Assembly (NCBI GenBank): GCA_902583295.1
Contig: CACHUY010000007.1
Span: 1 to 46,921, forward strand
DNA length: 46,921 nucleotides
Source of the DNA: an uncultured Pelagibacteraceae bacterium
GTDB taxonomy: Bacteria > Pseudomonadota > Alphaproteobacteria > Pelagibacterales > Pelagibacteraceae
Direction of reading: 5' to 3'
This document shows positions 9,134 to 17,517 of the stretch, piece by piece. Within the stretch, counting starts at the first letter, position 1, and each line of letters begins with the position of its first letter. The notes beneath the pieces were generated by a model, which ran no database searches, was not told the origin of the DNA, and saw only the letters and a program-made list of their open reading frames with translations. Both the position numbers and the translations under genes were made by a program.

Positions 9134-10608
9134 ATAATTTTTTTATTTTTTTTGGATCTTATTAAAGGAAAAGCAAGTGCAATTAAAGATAAAACAAAGA
9201 ATGTTAAGGCAATGGGTCTAGTTAAAAACATAAGCCAATTTCCATCAAATATTACAATTGATTGTCTCAGAGTTCCTTCAACGAGTTCGCCTAAAATTAA
9301 TCCAATAATAACTGGCACTACAGAAAAACCATATCTTCTCATAAAAAAACCTAGTACACCAAAAAATAACATTATCCATACATCAATTATTGATTGGCTT
9401 AGTGAGTAAGTTCCACAAACTGACACTGCAAATATCATTGGCCATAAAATTTTATTAGGTACAAGAGTAATTCTTGCAAAAAGTTTTGCACCAAAGAAAC
9501 CAAAAATAAAAAACAAAACATTAGCCACTAACATTGCACCAAAAATTCCATAAAGAAATTCAGGTTGTTCTTTAAATAAATCTGGTCCAGGTCTCACTCC
9601 ATGGATAATTAATCCTGTTAAAATAACTGCTGTAGTTGCACTACCAGGGATTCCAAGTGCTAAGGTTGGAACCATAGCACCGCCTGTAGCAGCATTGTTT
9701 GCTGCTTCTGCTCCTGCAATCCCTTCTACTGAACCTTTTCCAAATTCTTCAGGATTTTTTGAAAACCTTTTTGCCTCCGAATAACCAATTAAAGATGCAA
9801 CAGTTCCTCCCTCGGCTGGTAATACTCCTATAAATGATCCTATTCCACTTGATCTAAGAATTGTTTTCCAAGTTTTTTTATAGTCATCTTTAGTTGGAAG
9901 TTTTACAGCTTTTAAAGCCACTCTTTTAAATACTTGATCAAGTAATGTAGATTGAGTTAACATTTCGCTAATAGCAAATAATCCAACAACAACTGGTATA
10001 AATCCTATCCCTACTGAAAGTTCATTAATACCGTAAGTAAATCTATCTATTGATGTCATGAAATCTTTACCGACTGTTGAAATTAAAATTCCAAAAGCTC
10101 CTGCTATTAAATTTTTTATTGGACTACCATCCCCGATTGAAGCCAACATAGTTAAACCAAAAATTGCTAAAGCAAAATATTCAGGTTGACCAAATTCGTA
10201 TGCAAGATTTGCGAGTATTGGCGCGAAAAATACTAATACGATTACACTAAATATACCACCAACTGTGCTTGAAACCGTGGCCATACCTAAAGCTCTACCC
10301 GCCTCACCTTTTTGAGCCAAAGGATATCCATCCAAACATGTTGCTGCTGCTGCTGGAGTACCAGGTGTGTTAATAAGTACGGCTGTGATTGCTCCTCCAT
10401 ATGTTCCTGCACAATATATAGACGTTAATAAAATAATTGCAGAAAGTGGATCTAAAGTCATAGTGAAAGGTAATATTAATGCTCCACCTGTTGTGGGTCC
10501 TAAACCAGGCAGAACTCCTAAAACTAATCCAAACAAAGTTCCAAATAACAAAACTAATAATAGCTTTGAGCTAAACAAAGGAGCCATCATTAAAATTAAA
10601 TTATCCAT
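9130..10608 (-). CDS. tctA: Tripartite tricarboxylate transporter large membrane subunit TctA
   Basis: This is the large, about 12-span membrane subunit of a TTT transporter, 492 residues long. The N-terminal GTLFGLVLGVLPGLGPTTGG block and the internal GIPGSATTAV block are the two glycine/proline-rich TctA signatures. It carries organic acids across the inner membrane by a secondary mechanism, driven with TctB and fed by the periplasmic TctC. It starts 1 base after tctB ends. The family includes citrate, tricarballylate and many other carboxylate carriers, and the substrate here is not known. Confidence 0.93.
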   Translation of the reverse strand: MDNLILMMAPLFSSKLLLVLLFGTLFGLVLGVLPGLGPTTGGALILPFTMTLDPLSAIILLTSIYCAGTYGGAITAVLINTPGTPAAAATCLDGYPLAQKGEAGRALGMATVSSTVGGIFSVIVLVFFAPILANLAYEFGQPEYFALAIFGLTMLASIGDGSPIKNLIAGAFGILISTVGKDFMTSIDRFTYGINELSVGIGFIPVVVGLFAISEMLTQSTLLDQVFKRVALKAVKLPTKDDYKKTWKTILRSSGIGSFIGVLPAEGGTVASLIGYSEAKRFSKNPEEFGKGSVEGIAGAEAANNAATGGAMVPTLALGIPGSATTAVILTGLIIHGVRPGPDLFKEQPEFLYGIFGAMLVANVLFFIFGFFGAKLFARITLVPNKILWPMIFAVSVCGTYSLSQSIIDVWIMLFFGVLGFFMRRYGFSVVPVIIGLILGELVEGTLRQSIVIFDGNWLMFLTRPIALTFFVLSLIALAFPLIRSKKNKKII

Positions 10609-10609
10609 T

Positions 10610-11116
10610 TTAATAGTAGTAAAGATTAGTGATTATTCCAGGAGGAAATCTTAGTCCTAAAATCATTTCAAAAAAAATAAAGACAACTAAAGGAAAAATT
10701 ATACTTACTAGTAATAAATAAAATATTCTTCTTTCACCCCAATAATAAGAAACAAAAATTGATAATACTGAGATTGCTAGAAAAAAATCTAAAGTTTTTG
10801 AGATAGTTATAAAAATAATGAAACTTAAAATTGTAAGAAAAAAAGGCTTTGGTAATTTTTTTTCTTTTTTCCAAGGTTTTTTGAAAGATAAATAATAAAT
10901 GATTGAGGTTAACGCTATAATTAATACTAGTAGTCCCTTAGGGAATGTTGCTGGTTGAATACCTCTGTTTAAAATTGGTGGAACAGTATCAAATGAAAAA
11001 GTTGATATTAGTAAAATTGTTGAAACTAAAATAATTGTAAAAAAAACTTTAAATTCTGTTGTAAAAAAAAAGGGCAAACTTTTGTTTGCCCTTTTTTTAT
11101 CACGTACATTATTCAT
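10610..11116 (-). CDS. tctB: Tripartite tricarboxylate transporter small membrane subunit TctB
   Basis: This 168-residue small membrane subunit has four hydrophobic segments and the family's TM1-loop pattern, including GIQPATFPKG after the first span. Only the ATG at 11116 gives a start before the first membrane segment. With this start, codons about 7-19 are encoded by a strong terminator-like hairpin (11063-11098). No clear Shine-Dalgarno is seen in the 24 bases between the tctC stop and this ATG. The product partners with TctA in the membrane. Confidence 0.85.
   Translation of the reverse strand: MNNVRDKKRANKSLPFFFTTEFKVFFTIILVSTILLISTFSFDTVPPILNRGIQPATFPKGLLVLIIALTSIIYYLSFKKPWKKEKKLPKPFFLTILSFIIFITISKTLDFFLAISVLSIFVSYYWGERRIFYLLLVSIIFPLVVFIFFEMILGLRFPPGIITNLYYY
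11063..11098 (-). terminator. Terminator-like hairpin inside the start of tctB
   Basis: GGGCAAAC (11072-11079) pairs perfectly with GTTTGCCC (11084-11091) around a TTTT loop, and flanking A and T runs extend the stem and give the U tract on either strand. It lies just downstream of tctC but within the first twenty codons of tctB. It could lower transcription past the binding-protein gene, with translation of tctB opposing it. Confidence 0.75.
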
Positions 11117-11140
11117 ATTGAGAAATGTACTTAATTAAAA

Positions 11141-12115
11141 TTACTTGATGTAACCTAAAGCTTTAAGCTGAGCAGTCATTTCTGCAAGCATAGTTTCCAT
11201 TTGCGTGCCCCACTCATCAGCTCCAACTACACTAGTTGAATCAAGACCAATGTCAGTTAAAAAACTTTGGAAATATTTATGTTCCATAGCTTTTATCATT
11301 GCATCCTCTAATTGTTTTTTTCTATCTCCAGCAACACCTTTTTTTGTTACAAAGCCTCTAACTGTAGATAAAACAACTGGAATTCCTAATTCAGTAGCAG
11401 TAGGAACATTGCTTAATTTTTCCATTCTGTTACTTGCTAAAACAACTGACACACATAAAGTACCATCTTCTATTTCAGTAACAGCTTCACCTAAGTTTAA
11501 AACACCTACGTCAATATCTCCTTTGATAAGGTTAGTTTTAATAGGTCCTACACCTTTATAAGCGACGATTGTTGGATCTGTAAGTTTACCTTTTTTAGTA
11601 AAAGCAATAGCACTTACATCATCAATACCACCTACGTGTGTTGTTCCATACTTTAATGATTTTGATTTTTGAGCACTAATAAACTTCTTAGCATCCTTAA
11701 TATCGTTCTTACAGTTAACAACGAATAATTGAGGATCATCAGTTCCTCTTGCTAGTGGTTGCATGTCACTTAATTTAACTTTCGTTTTACCTAATGCCAT
11801 AGATACAGCATGACCAGTAGTCCAAGTTAAAGTATGATTTCCATCTGCTGGTAAAGTCATCATGTAATCCATAGATGCAGCTCCACCACCACCTTTTTTG
11901 TTAACTAATTGCATATCTTGTTTTAGATACCTTCTAGTTCTTAATAACATCATTCTAGTGGTTACATCTGTTCCACCACCAAAACCAGCATGTGTAATTG
12001 CTTGAATTGGGTGACCATCTGCTTTTGCAGACGTGATCATTAATGGAAGTGCAACAACAAAAAATTCAGTCACCAAAAAAGCGGCAGCTAAAAATAATTT
12101 AAAACTTTTTTTCAT
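11141..12115 (-). CDS. tctC: Tripartite tricarboxylate transporter substrate-binding protein TctC
   Basis: This is a 324-residue periplasmic binding protein of the Bug/TctC family. A long signal peptide covers about residues 1-32 (end near SAKADG). The mature part has the THAGFGGGTDVTTR block, where TctC proteins bind the carboxylate, and GTTHVGGIDDVSA in the middle. It is the first gene of its operon, preceded by AGGGGAA as ribosome binding site. A hairpin follows just after its stop, so it is probably the most abundant product. The ligand is not known. Confidence 0.92.
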   Translation of the reverse strand: MKKSFKLFLAAAFLVTEFFVVALPLMITSAKADGHPIQAITHAGFGGGTDVTTRMMLLRTRRYLKQDMQLVNKKGGGGAASMDYMMTLPADGNHTLTWTTGHAVSMALGKTKVKLSDMQPLARGTDDPQLFVVNCKNDIKDAKKFISAQKSKSLKYGTTHVGGIDDVSAIAFTKKGKLTDPTIVAYKGVGPIKTNLIKGDIDVGVLNLGEAVTEIEDGTLCVSVVLASNRMEKLSNVPTATELGIPVVLSTVRGFVTKKGVAGDRKKQLEDAMIKAMEHKYFQSFLTDIGLDSTSVVGADEWGTQMETMLAEMTAQLKALGYIK

Positions 12116-12225
12116 TTTTTCCCCTGTTGTTAGTTATATAATAATATATAATCACAATCTTGATAAAATAAAAAGTATGAAATCAGAAAAATAAGTAGAA
12201 TTTCTACATTAGAATAAGTTTAAAT

Positions 12226-13221
12226 ATGCAACAGAATAAAACAACCATCGCAATGCTTTTAGGAGATCCAGCTGGAATAGGACCTGAATTAATTTCAAAG
12301 CTTCTAAATGATGAGATTACTAATAAAGCGAACATAGTCCTTATTGGTGAGAGGCAAGTATTTGAAAATGGTAATAATATCACTGGAATTTCCCATAATA
12401 TAGATGTGGTTGAAAAATTTGATCAAATTGATTTTAATAAAACAAATAAAGTTTTGTTAGATATTTCAAAAGGAAAAAATCATAAATACAAATTGGCTGA
12501 ACCGTCTAAAGAATCTGGTGAAAGTGTTTTAGAAGCTTTAGATTTAGCTTTAACTCTTGCAAAAGAAAAAAAAATTGATGCTATTAATTTTGCTCCAATG
12601 AACAAAACAAGTTTAAAACTTGGAGGAAATAAACACTCAGATGAATTACAACTAATGGCTGAGAAACTTGAGGTAAATAGTTTTTGTTGTGAGTTTAATG
12701 TGATAGATAATTTTTGGACAGCAAGGGTAACATCTCACATTCCAATTAGAGAAGTTGCTCAACATATTACCAAAAAAAATATTATGAAACCAATCAAGCT
12801 AATAAATGAGATCATGGAACTTAATGGTGTAAAAAATCCTAGAATAGCAATTCAGGCACTTAATCCACATGCTGAGTTTGGTACAGAAGAAAAAGATGAA
12901 ATTATTCCTGCGATCGAGGAAGCAAAGACACTTGGATATAATGTAGATGGTCCATTACCTTGTGATACCTCATTTGTAGTTGCTTATAAGAATAAAAATC
13001 ATGATTGCATGGTTGGTATGTACCATGATGCACTACAATCAGGTCTCAAAGCATTTGGTTTTGATAGAGGGGTAACAGTTCAAGGTGGATTAACTGTGCC
13101 AGTAACTACTACAGCTCATGGATCTGCATTTGCTATTGCTGGAAAAAATGAAGCTAACTTAGATCCAATTTTAAATTCTTTTAAAATTGCTCTATCTATG
13201 GCTGAAAATAAAAAGAATTAA
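12226..13221 (+). CDS. PdxA-family 4-phospho-hydroxyacid dehydrogenase (PdxA2-like)
   Basis: This 331-residue member of the PdxA family oxidises a 4-phosphorylated hydroxy acid and decarboxylates it with NAD. The opening MLLGDPAGIGPEL and the three metal-binding histidines, in SHIP, NPHAEFG and MYHDAL, are present. The C-terminal block FDRGVTVQGGLTVPVTTTAHG resembles the catabolic PdxA2 group (4-phospho-D-threonate/erythronate dehydrogenase) more than biosynthetic PdxA. No partner DUF1537 kinase is in the window. It is divergent from the tctC operon across 110 bases, which suggests shared regulation and a role in using the imported acid. Vitamin B6 synthesis remains an alternative. Confidence 0.8.
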   Translation: MQQNKTTIAMLLGDPAGIGPELISKLLNDEITNKANIVLIGERQVFENGNNITGISHNIDVVEKFDQIDFNKTNKVLLDISKGKNHKYKLAEPSKESGESVLEALDLALTLAKEKKIDAINFAPMNKTSLKLGGNKHSDELQLMAEKLEVNSFCCEFNVIDNFWTARVTSHIPIREVAQHITKKNIMKPIKLINEIMELNGVKNPRIAIQALNPHAEFGTEEKDEIIPAIEEAKTLGYNVDGPLPCDTSFVVAYKNKNHDCMVGMYHDALQSGLKAFGFDRGVTVQGGLTVPVTTTAHGSAFAIAGKNEANLDPILNSFKIALSMAENKKN

Positions 13222-13222
13222 A

Positions 13223-14134
13223 TTAATAATTTACCAAATCTTTTGTAAAAGGCATGGAAGCAGCAGCACCTAATTTTGTTGTTGAAATTCCTGCTATTTT
13301 ATTTGCAAAATTTAATGCCTCTTTAATATTTAGATTTTTTGCCAAACCTACAGTAAAAGCACCATTAAATGCATCACCTGCTCCTGTTGTATCAAGGACA
13401 GGTTGTTTTAATTTAAAAGCATCTATGAAAAAATTTTCATCATTATTTGCAAAATAAATACCTCTTTCACCTAAAGTGATTATTATATTTTTTACACCTT
13501 TTTTTAAAAGTTCTTGCCCTGCATTTTTAATATCTATGTCAGTTTTAATTTTTTTATTTAGATAAAATTCAGCCTCAGTTTCATTGGGTGTAAAAAAATC
13601 AACTAATTTAAAATTTTCCTCATCAATTTTACGTGCAGGGGCAGGATTTAAGACAGTTGTACAGCCATTTTCTTTTGCTTTTTTTAAGGCATAAATTGTT
13701 GTTTCGTCAGGAGTTTCCATCTGGGTTAGAAATATTTCTGATTTTTTGATTGTTTCTATATGATTATCTATATCGCTATTAACTAGATGCTCTGCTGCAC
13801 CAGAAATAATATTAATTGCATTATTTCCATCTTCATCAATCATAATACCTGCAACTCCAGTAAATAATTTATCATCTTGAATAATTGAATGTGTTTTTAC
13901 TCCAGCTTCCTTGTAAAGATTAAAAGCCATTTCGGAATGACTGTCTTTGCCAACCTTGGTTATAAAACTTATATCCCCATTTAATCTTGCTGCTGCAATC
14001 GCTTGATTTGATCCTTTCCCACCGGGACCTACTATATGTTTTTTTCCTAAAATAGTTTGACCTTTTGTTGGAATTTTGCCTCCCACAAAGCACAGATCAG
14101 CAACAAAAACTCCAAAGATACAAATCGATTTCAT
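13223..14134 (-). CDS. rbsK: Ribokinase-family (PfkB) sugar kinase
   Basis: This 303-residue PfkB kinase is closest to ribokinase. It has the N-terminal sugar-binding signature GPGGKGSNQAIAAARL near residue 36, TLGERG for nucleotide binding, and the catalytic anion hole DTTGAGDAFNGAF with the base aspartate near residue 250. It would phosphorylate ribose or a similar sugar with ATP in the cytoplasm. It is the last gene of the minus-strand run and follows the FucU/RbsD gene by 11 bases, as in ribose operons. Other pentoses, or a deoxy-sugar derived from inositol, cannot be excluded because iolD lies in the same run. Confidence 0.82.
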   Translation of the reverse strand: MKSICIFGVFVADLCFVGGKIPTKGQTILGKKHIVGPGGKGSNQAIAAARLNGDISFITKVGKDSHSEMAFNLYKEAGVKTHSIIQDDKLFTGVAGIMIDEDGNNAINIISGAAEHLVNSDIDNHIETIKKSEIFLTQMETPDETTIYALKKAKENGCTTVLNPAPARKIDEENFKLVDFFTPNETEAEFYLNKKIKTDIDIKNAGQELLKKGVKNIIITLGERGIYFANNDENFFIDAFKLKQPVLDTTGAGDAFNGAFTVGLAKNLNIKEALNFANKIAGISTTKLGAAASMPFTKDLVNY

Positions 14135-14145
14135 TACTTAAATAT

Positions 14146-14610
14146 TTATGACCAAACCTTACCATCTGGTAAAATTACGCCTTTAGTTAATATAAAACAT
14201 CCAAAAGGTCTTGCATCAGTAGTTGTAACTATACAGTAAGCTTTTTTGGCTTCTTTATAAAAGTCTTGTCTTGAAATAGAACCAACATTCCAATTTTCAC
14301 CTGAAACTTTTTTAACTACTTCAATAAATTCTTTATGAGTTTCTGTTAATTCATCTGGTTTATCATCTACTTCCATTCTTAAAGCTGGTGATCCACCTTG
14401 TGAAACAACAAAACTATCAAGAGGAAAAACTGATAGAATTGCTGAACTAGCTTCTTTAATACTAACTCCATCTAATCTTATTACTTTATCATTAGATGTA
14501 TTTGCTGGAAAATTTGCATCTGCTAAGATTAATTTTTCTCCATGTCCCATCGATCTTAGATGAAATAGTAATTCAGGACTTAAGATTGGATTAATATTAA
14601 TTAACATCAA
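14146..14610 (-). CDS. RbsD/FucU family sugar mutarotase
   Basis: This 154-residue protein of the RbsD/FucU fold interconverts anomers or pyranose and furanose forms of a sugar after import. The start, ISPELL-like NPILSPELLFHLRSMGHGE, with the catalytic-site histidine of MGHG and ADANFP, is typical of FucU. GCFILTKGVILPDG closes the protein in the usual way. It sits between the transporter genes and the ribokinase gene, so it probably prepares the sugar for phosphorylation. It lies beyond a terminator-like hairpin from the binding-protein gene. Confidence 0.85.
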   Translation of the reverse strand: MMLININPILSPELLFHLRSMGHGEKLILADANFPANTSNDKVIRLDGVSIKEASSAILSVFPLDSFVVSQGGSPALRMEVDDKPDELTETHKEFIEVVKKVSGENWNVGSISRQDFYKEAKKAYCIVTTTDARPFGCFILTKGVILPDGKVWS

Positions 14611-14625
14611 AATATTATATTACAT

Positions 14626-14659
14626 AAAAAAAAAGGGTGGAATAAAAATCCCACCCTTT
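14626..14659 (-). terminator. Terminator-like hairpin after the ribose-type binding protein
   Basis: AAAGGGTGG (14632-14640) pairs with CCACCCTTT (14651-14659) around a 10-base loop. On the minus strand the stem is followed by nine T residues (plus-strand A run 14626-14634). It lies just after the stop codon of the binding-protein gene and before the FucU gene. Confidence 0.8.
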
Positions 14660-14681
14660 AATTTTGATTTTTTTCTAAAGA

Positions 14682-15614
14682 TTATTTAAAATCGTTAGCG
14701 TTTGCTTTAGTTACTAATTGAGTACCAGTATCAATATTAATATCAATACTTCCACCATTAGCTAACTCAAGTGCATATTTAACACCATAAGCACCCATGT
14801 TGTAAGAGAACTGAGCAATTGTTGCTGTCATTTCTCCTTTAAGGATACTTGTAGCTGCATCTGGAGTAGCGTCAAACCCAACAACTACTACATCATTCAT
14901 ATCTGCATCTTTAAGAGCTTGCATGGCACCTAATCCCATGTTGTCATTAGAAGCAAATATTGCTTTGATGTTAGGATTTTTTAAAATTATAGACTCTGTT
15001 ACAGATCTACCTTTTGCTGTATCCCACTCTGCAGTTTGTGTTGCTACAATGTTTAAACCACAATTTTTAAATCCTTTGATTGCACCATCTCTTCTAAGTA
15101 ACGCAGTCGACTGAGACTCGATACCCGTTAAAATTGCAACGTCAGAACCTTTTGGAGTTTTATCACAAATAAATTTTGCAGCTAATTCTGCACCATTCAT
15201 ATTGTTAGTTCCAATAAATGTTACACCTTCGTTTATTCCTTTAGTGTCAACAAATACTACTGGAACTCCACTTTTAATTGCATCATCAACAATTGGTGCA
15301 AAAGCATTTGGATCTCCTGGTGCTAGTGCTAATGCATCAACACCTTTTGCAAGTTGGTCTTCAACTTGATTTATTTGTGCCTGAACATCACCTTCTTGAG
15401 GAGGTGCAATTAAAATTAATTTAACTCCTAATTTTTTAGCTTCTTCCTCAGCACCTTTTGTTACAGAAGCCCAGAAAGGATTTCCAGATCCAGGACCCTT
15501 GATGCTAAACAAGATTTTTTTACCATGTCCATCAGCAAAAGAAACTGAACCTAAACTAATTGATAAAAATATTGCTGTAAAAAAGACAACAATTTTTTTT
15601 GTTAAGTTTTTCAT
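14682..15614 (-). CDS. Periplasmic sugar-binding protein (RbsB/CUT2 type)
   Basis: This 310-residue type-I periplasmic binding protein has a signal peptide over about residues 1-27 (end near VSFA-DG). The mature part shows the RbsB-like LFSIKGPGSGNPFWASVTKG opening, two Rossmann-like lobes with VPVVFVDTKG and FASNDNMGLGAMQALK, and VVGFDATPDA. It delivers a pentose or cyclic polyol to the permease encoded upstream, separated by 111 bases. The gene run also holds iolD, so inositol is as plausible a ligand as ribose. An AGGGGAATAA ribosome binding site precedes the ATG. Confidence 0.88.
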   Translation of the reverse strand: MKNLTKKIVVFFTAIFLSISLGSVSFADGHGKKILFSIKGPGSGNPFWASVTKGAEEEAKKLGVKLILIAPPQEGDVQAQINQVEDQLAKGVDALALAPGDPNAFAPIVDDAIKSGVPVVFVDTKGINEGVTFIGTNNMNGAELAAKFICDKTPKGSDVAILTGIESQSTALLRRDGAIKGFKNCGLNIVATQTAEWDTAKGRSVTESIILKNPNIKAIFASNDNMGLGAMQALKDADMNDVVVVGFDATPDAATSILKGEMTATIAQFSYNMGAYGVKYALELANGGSIDINIDTGTQLVTKANANDFK

Positions 15615-15700
15615 TTATTTATTCCCCTATTGTTATTTGAATAATCTGAATTAAATAAAAATTTAAGAAAAAATTCAACTGTTTATAAAGTTAAAACAAC

Positions 15701-15714
15701 TTTTACGTGTAAAA
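15701..15714. promoter_or_regulatory. Short palindrome in the spacer before the binding-protein gene
   Basis: TTTTAC and GTAAAA form perfect 6-base arms around a 2-base centre in the 111-base spacer between the permease and binding-protein genes. The spacer is long for this genome and may hold an extra promoter for the binding protein. The palindrome may be an operator, but no second copy or cognate regulator was identified. Confidence 0.3.
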
Positions 15715-15725
15715 ACTAATTATAA

Positions 15726-16739
15726 TTATTTTCTAGTTCCTAGGTCTCTTCTGAGAACATCGATGTAAACAGCTATTACAATAATTGAGCCAATTAAAAC
15801 CTGCTGCCAAAATGAACTTACATCCATTAAATTAAGTCCATTTCTTAGAATACCCATAATCATGACACCAGCAAAAACTCCTAACACTGTTCCTCTTCCA
15901 CCAAAAAAACTTGCTCCTCCTATAATACATGCTGCAATAGCATCCAATTCGGATTGTAAACCTGCATTTGGATAACCTGAGTCAGTTCTTCCTGCTAAAA
16001 TTAATGCTCCAATGCCTGATAAAAACCCACAAAGAGAATATACTATGATTAAAATTTTATTTACGTTTATACCTGAAGCTCTAGCAGCACTTGGGTTTCC
16101 ACCTATTGCGTAAATCCACTTTCCTGTTCTACTGTGATTAAGAAAAAACCAAAAAATAATATACACAACCGCGATTAAAACTAAGCTTACGGGCAAGTAC
16201 TGTGACTTTTCTAATCCAAGCCATGTTAAGTCAATTCTACCATGACCAAGATATCTTACTTCATCTGTAAAACCACTGATCGGAGTTCCACCTGATATTA
16301 AATTCCCTGTTCCTCTAAATATATAAAGTGTCCCTAAGGTCATTATAAATGGATGGGGCATCCTCAATAAGGTAATTCCTGCTCCGTTGAACAAACCACA
16401 TAAAAATCCTGCTATCAAAGGAGTTATGACAACTATAAACCAGGGCGCTCCTGCTTTAGCTACAATTGCTAAAACCATCAATGATAACATCATTATTGAA
16501 CCAACAGAAAGATCTATCCCAGCGGTTACGATAACCATGAAGACCCCTAAAGCCAACATTGACTGCCAAGAGATTTGCTTAAAAACGTTGGTTACATTTC
16601 TCCATGATAAGAAGACATCTGGCTGCAGAATGTGCATTACCAGTATCATAAGTACAAGCAATAAAAGGATGCCATACTTTTCAATGTAGGGCATTAATTT
16701 TAAATACAGACTGTCTTTATTATTATCTTTTTCTTCCAT
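15726..16739 (-). CDS. Sugar ABC transporter permease (RbsC/CUT2 type)
   Basis: This 337-residue inner-membrane permease of the ribose/xylose/inositol class has about ten hydrophobic segments. The family signature GIDLSVGSIMMLS lies in the first third. GGNPSAARASGINV is the cytoplasmic EAA-like loop, and ACIIGGASFFGGRGTVLGVFAG follows near the end. Its start abuts the stop of the ATPase gene with no spacer. The protein probably works as a homodimer with the single-domain ATPase. Confidence 0.92.
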   Translation of the reverse strand: MEEKDNNKDSLYLKLMPYIEKYGILLLLVLMILVMHILQPDVFLSWRNVTNVFKQISWQSMLALGVFMVIVTAGIDLSVGSIMMLSLMVLAIVAKAGAPWFIVVITPLIAGFLCGLFNGAGITLLRMPHPFIMTLGTLYIFRGTGNLISGGTPISGFTDEVRYLGHGRIDLTWLGLEKSQYLPVSLVLIAVVYIIFWFFLNHSRTGKWIYAIGGNPSAARASGINVNKILIIVYSLCGFLSGIGALILAGRTDSGYPNAGLQSELDAIAACIIGGASFFGGRGTVLGVFAGVMIMGILRNGLNLMDVSSFWQQVLIGSIIVIAVYIDVLRRDLGTRK

Positions 16740-17489
16740 TTATTTTTTACCCATAATCCATCCAATTACTTCATCCCTTGAAGTATTTGAAAGTTCAGAC
16801 TCTGCAAAATTTGTACCTTGAAATAGAGCCATTACTCGATCACAAACTGAAAATATATCATCCATTCTGTGACTTATAACTATCACACCAACACCTGTTT
16901 TTTTTAAACTATTAATAAGATCTAAAACTTTTCCAACTTCTTTAATTGCAAGGGCCGCTGTAGGTTCATCCATAATAACAACTTTTGCATTAAATGCAGT
17001 TGATCTTGCAATTGCAACGGCTTGTCTTTGACCTCCAGAAAGTTCTTCTACTTTTTGATCTGCACTCTTTACATTTATCTTAAGTTTTCCTAAGTGAGCA
17101 TTAGTTAATTCTTTAATTTTATTAAAATCTAAAAATTTCAAGAAACCCACATTTTTAGTTGGTTCCCTTCCTAAAAAAATGTTTTCTCCGATAGGTAAAT
17201 TTCCAGCTAGAGCAAGATCTTGATAAACCATTTCTAGTCCTAAGTTTTGCGAGTCCTTTGGACTTTCTAAAATTTCTTTTTTCCCCTGAAAAAATAATGA
17301 ACCTGAACTAGGTTTGTATAGCCCTGATAGAACTTTCATCAGAGTTGATTTGCCTGCTCCATTATCACCAACAACTCCCAAACATTCTCCTGCATGAACT
17401 TTTAGGTCAACATTTTCTAATGCAGTAATTGTTCCAAAATATTTTGTTATTCCTTTTGCTTCTAATAGTGGATTATTTAAAGTTGACAT
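16740..17489 (-). CDS. Sugar ABC transporter ATPase, single domain (CUT2 type)
   Basis: This 249-residue ATPase has Walker A GDNGAGKST, the signature LSGGQRQAVAIARS, Walker B VVIMDEPTAAL and the H-loop VISHRMDD. RbsA and most CUT2 ATPases are duplicated proteins of about 500 residues. This one has only one nucleotide-binding domain, like the FrcA fructose-type proteins of alphaproteobacteria, and would work as a homodimer. It is the first of the three transporter genes and lies 28 bases after the hydroxyacid dehydrogenase gene, so all are probably co-transcribed from the iolD promoter. Confidence 0.9.
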   Translation of the reverse strand: MSTLNNPLLEAKGITKYFGTITALENVDLKVHAGECLGVVGDNGAGKSTLMKVLSGLYKPSSGSLFFQGKKEILESPKDSQNLGLEMVYQDLALAGNLPIGENIFLGREPTKNVGFLKFLDFNKIKELTNAHLGKLKINVKSADQKVEELSGGQRQAVAIARSTAFNAKVVIMDEPTAALAIKEVGKVLDLINSLKKTGVGVIVISHRMDDIFSVCDRVMALFQGTNFAESELSNTSRDEVIGWIMGKK

Positions 17490-17517
17490 AAATATAAATT
17501 ACGAAATTATAAAAAAA

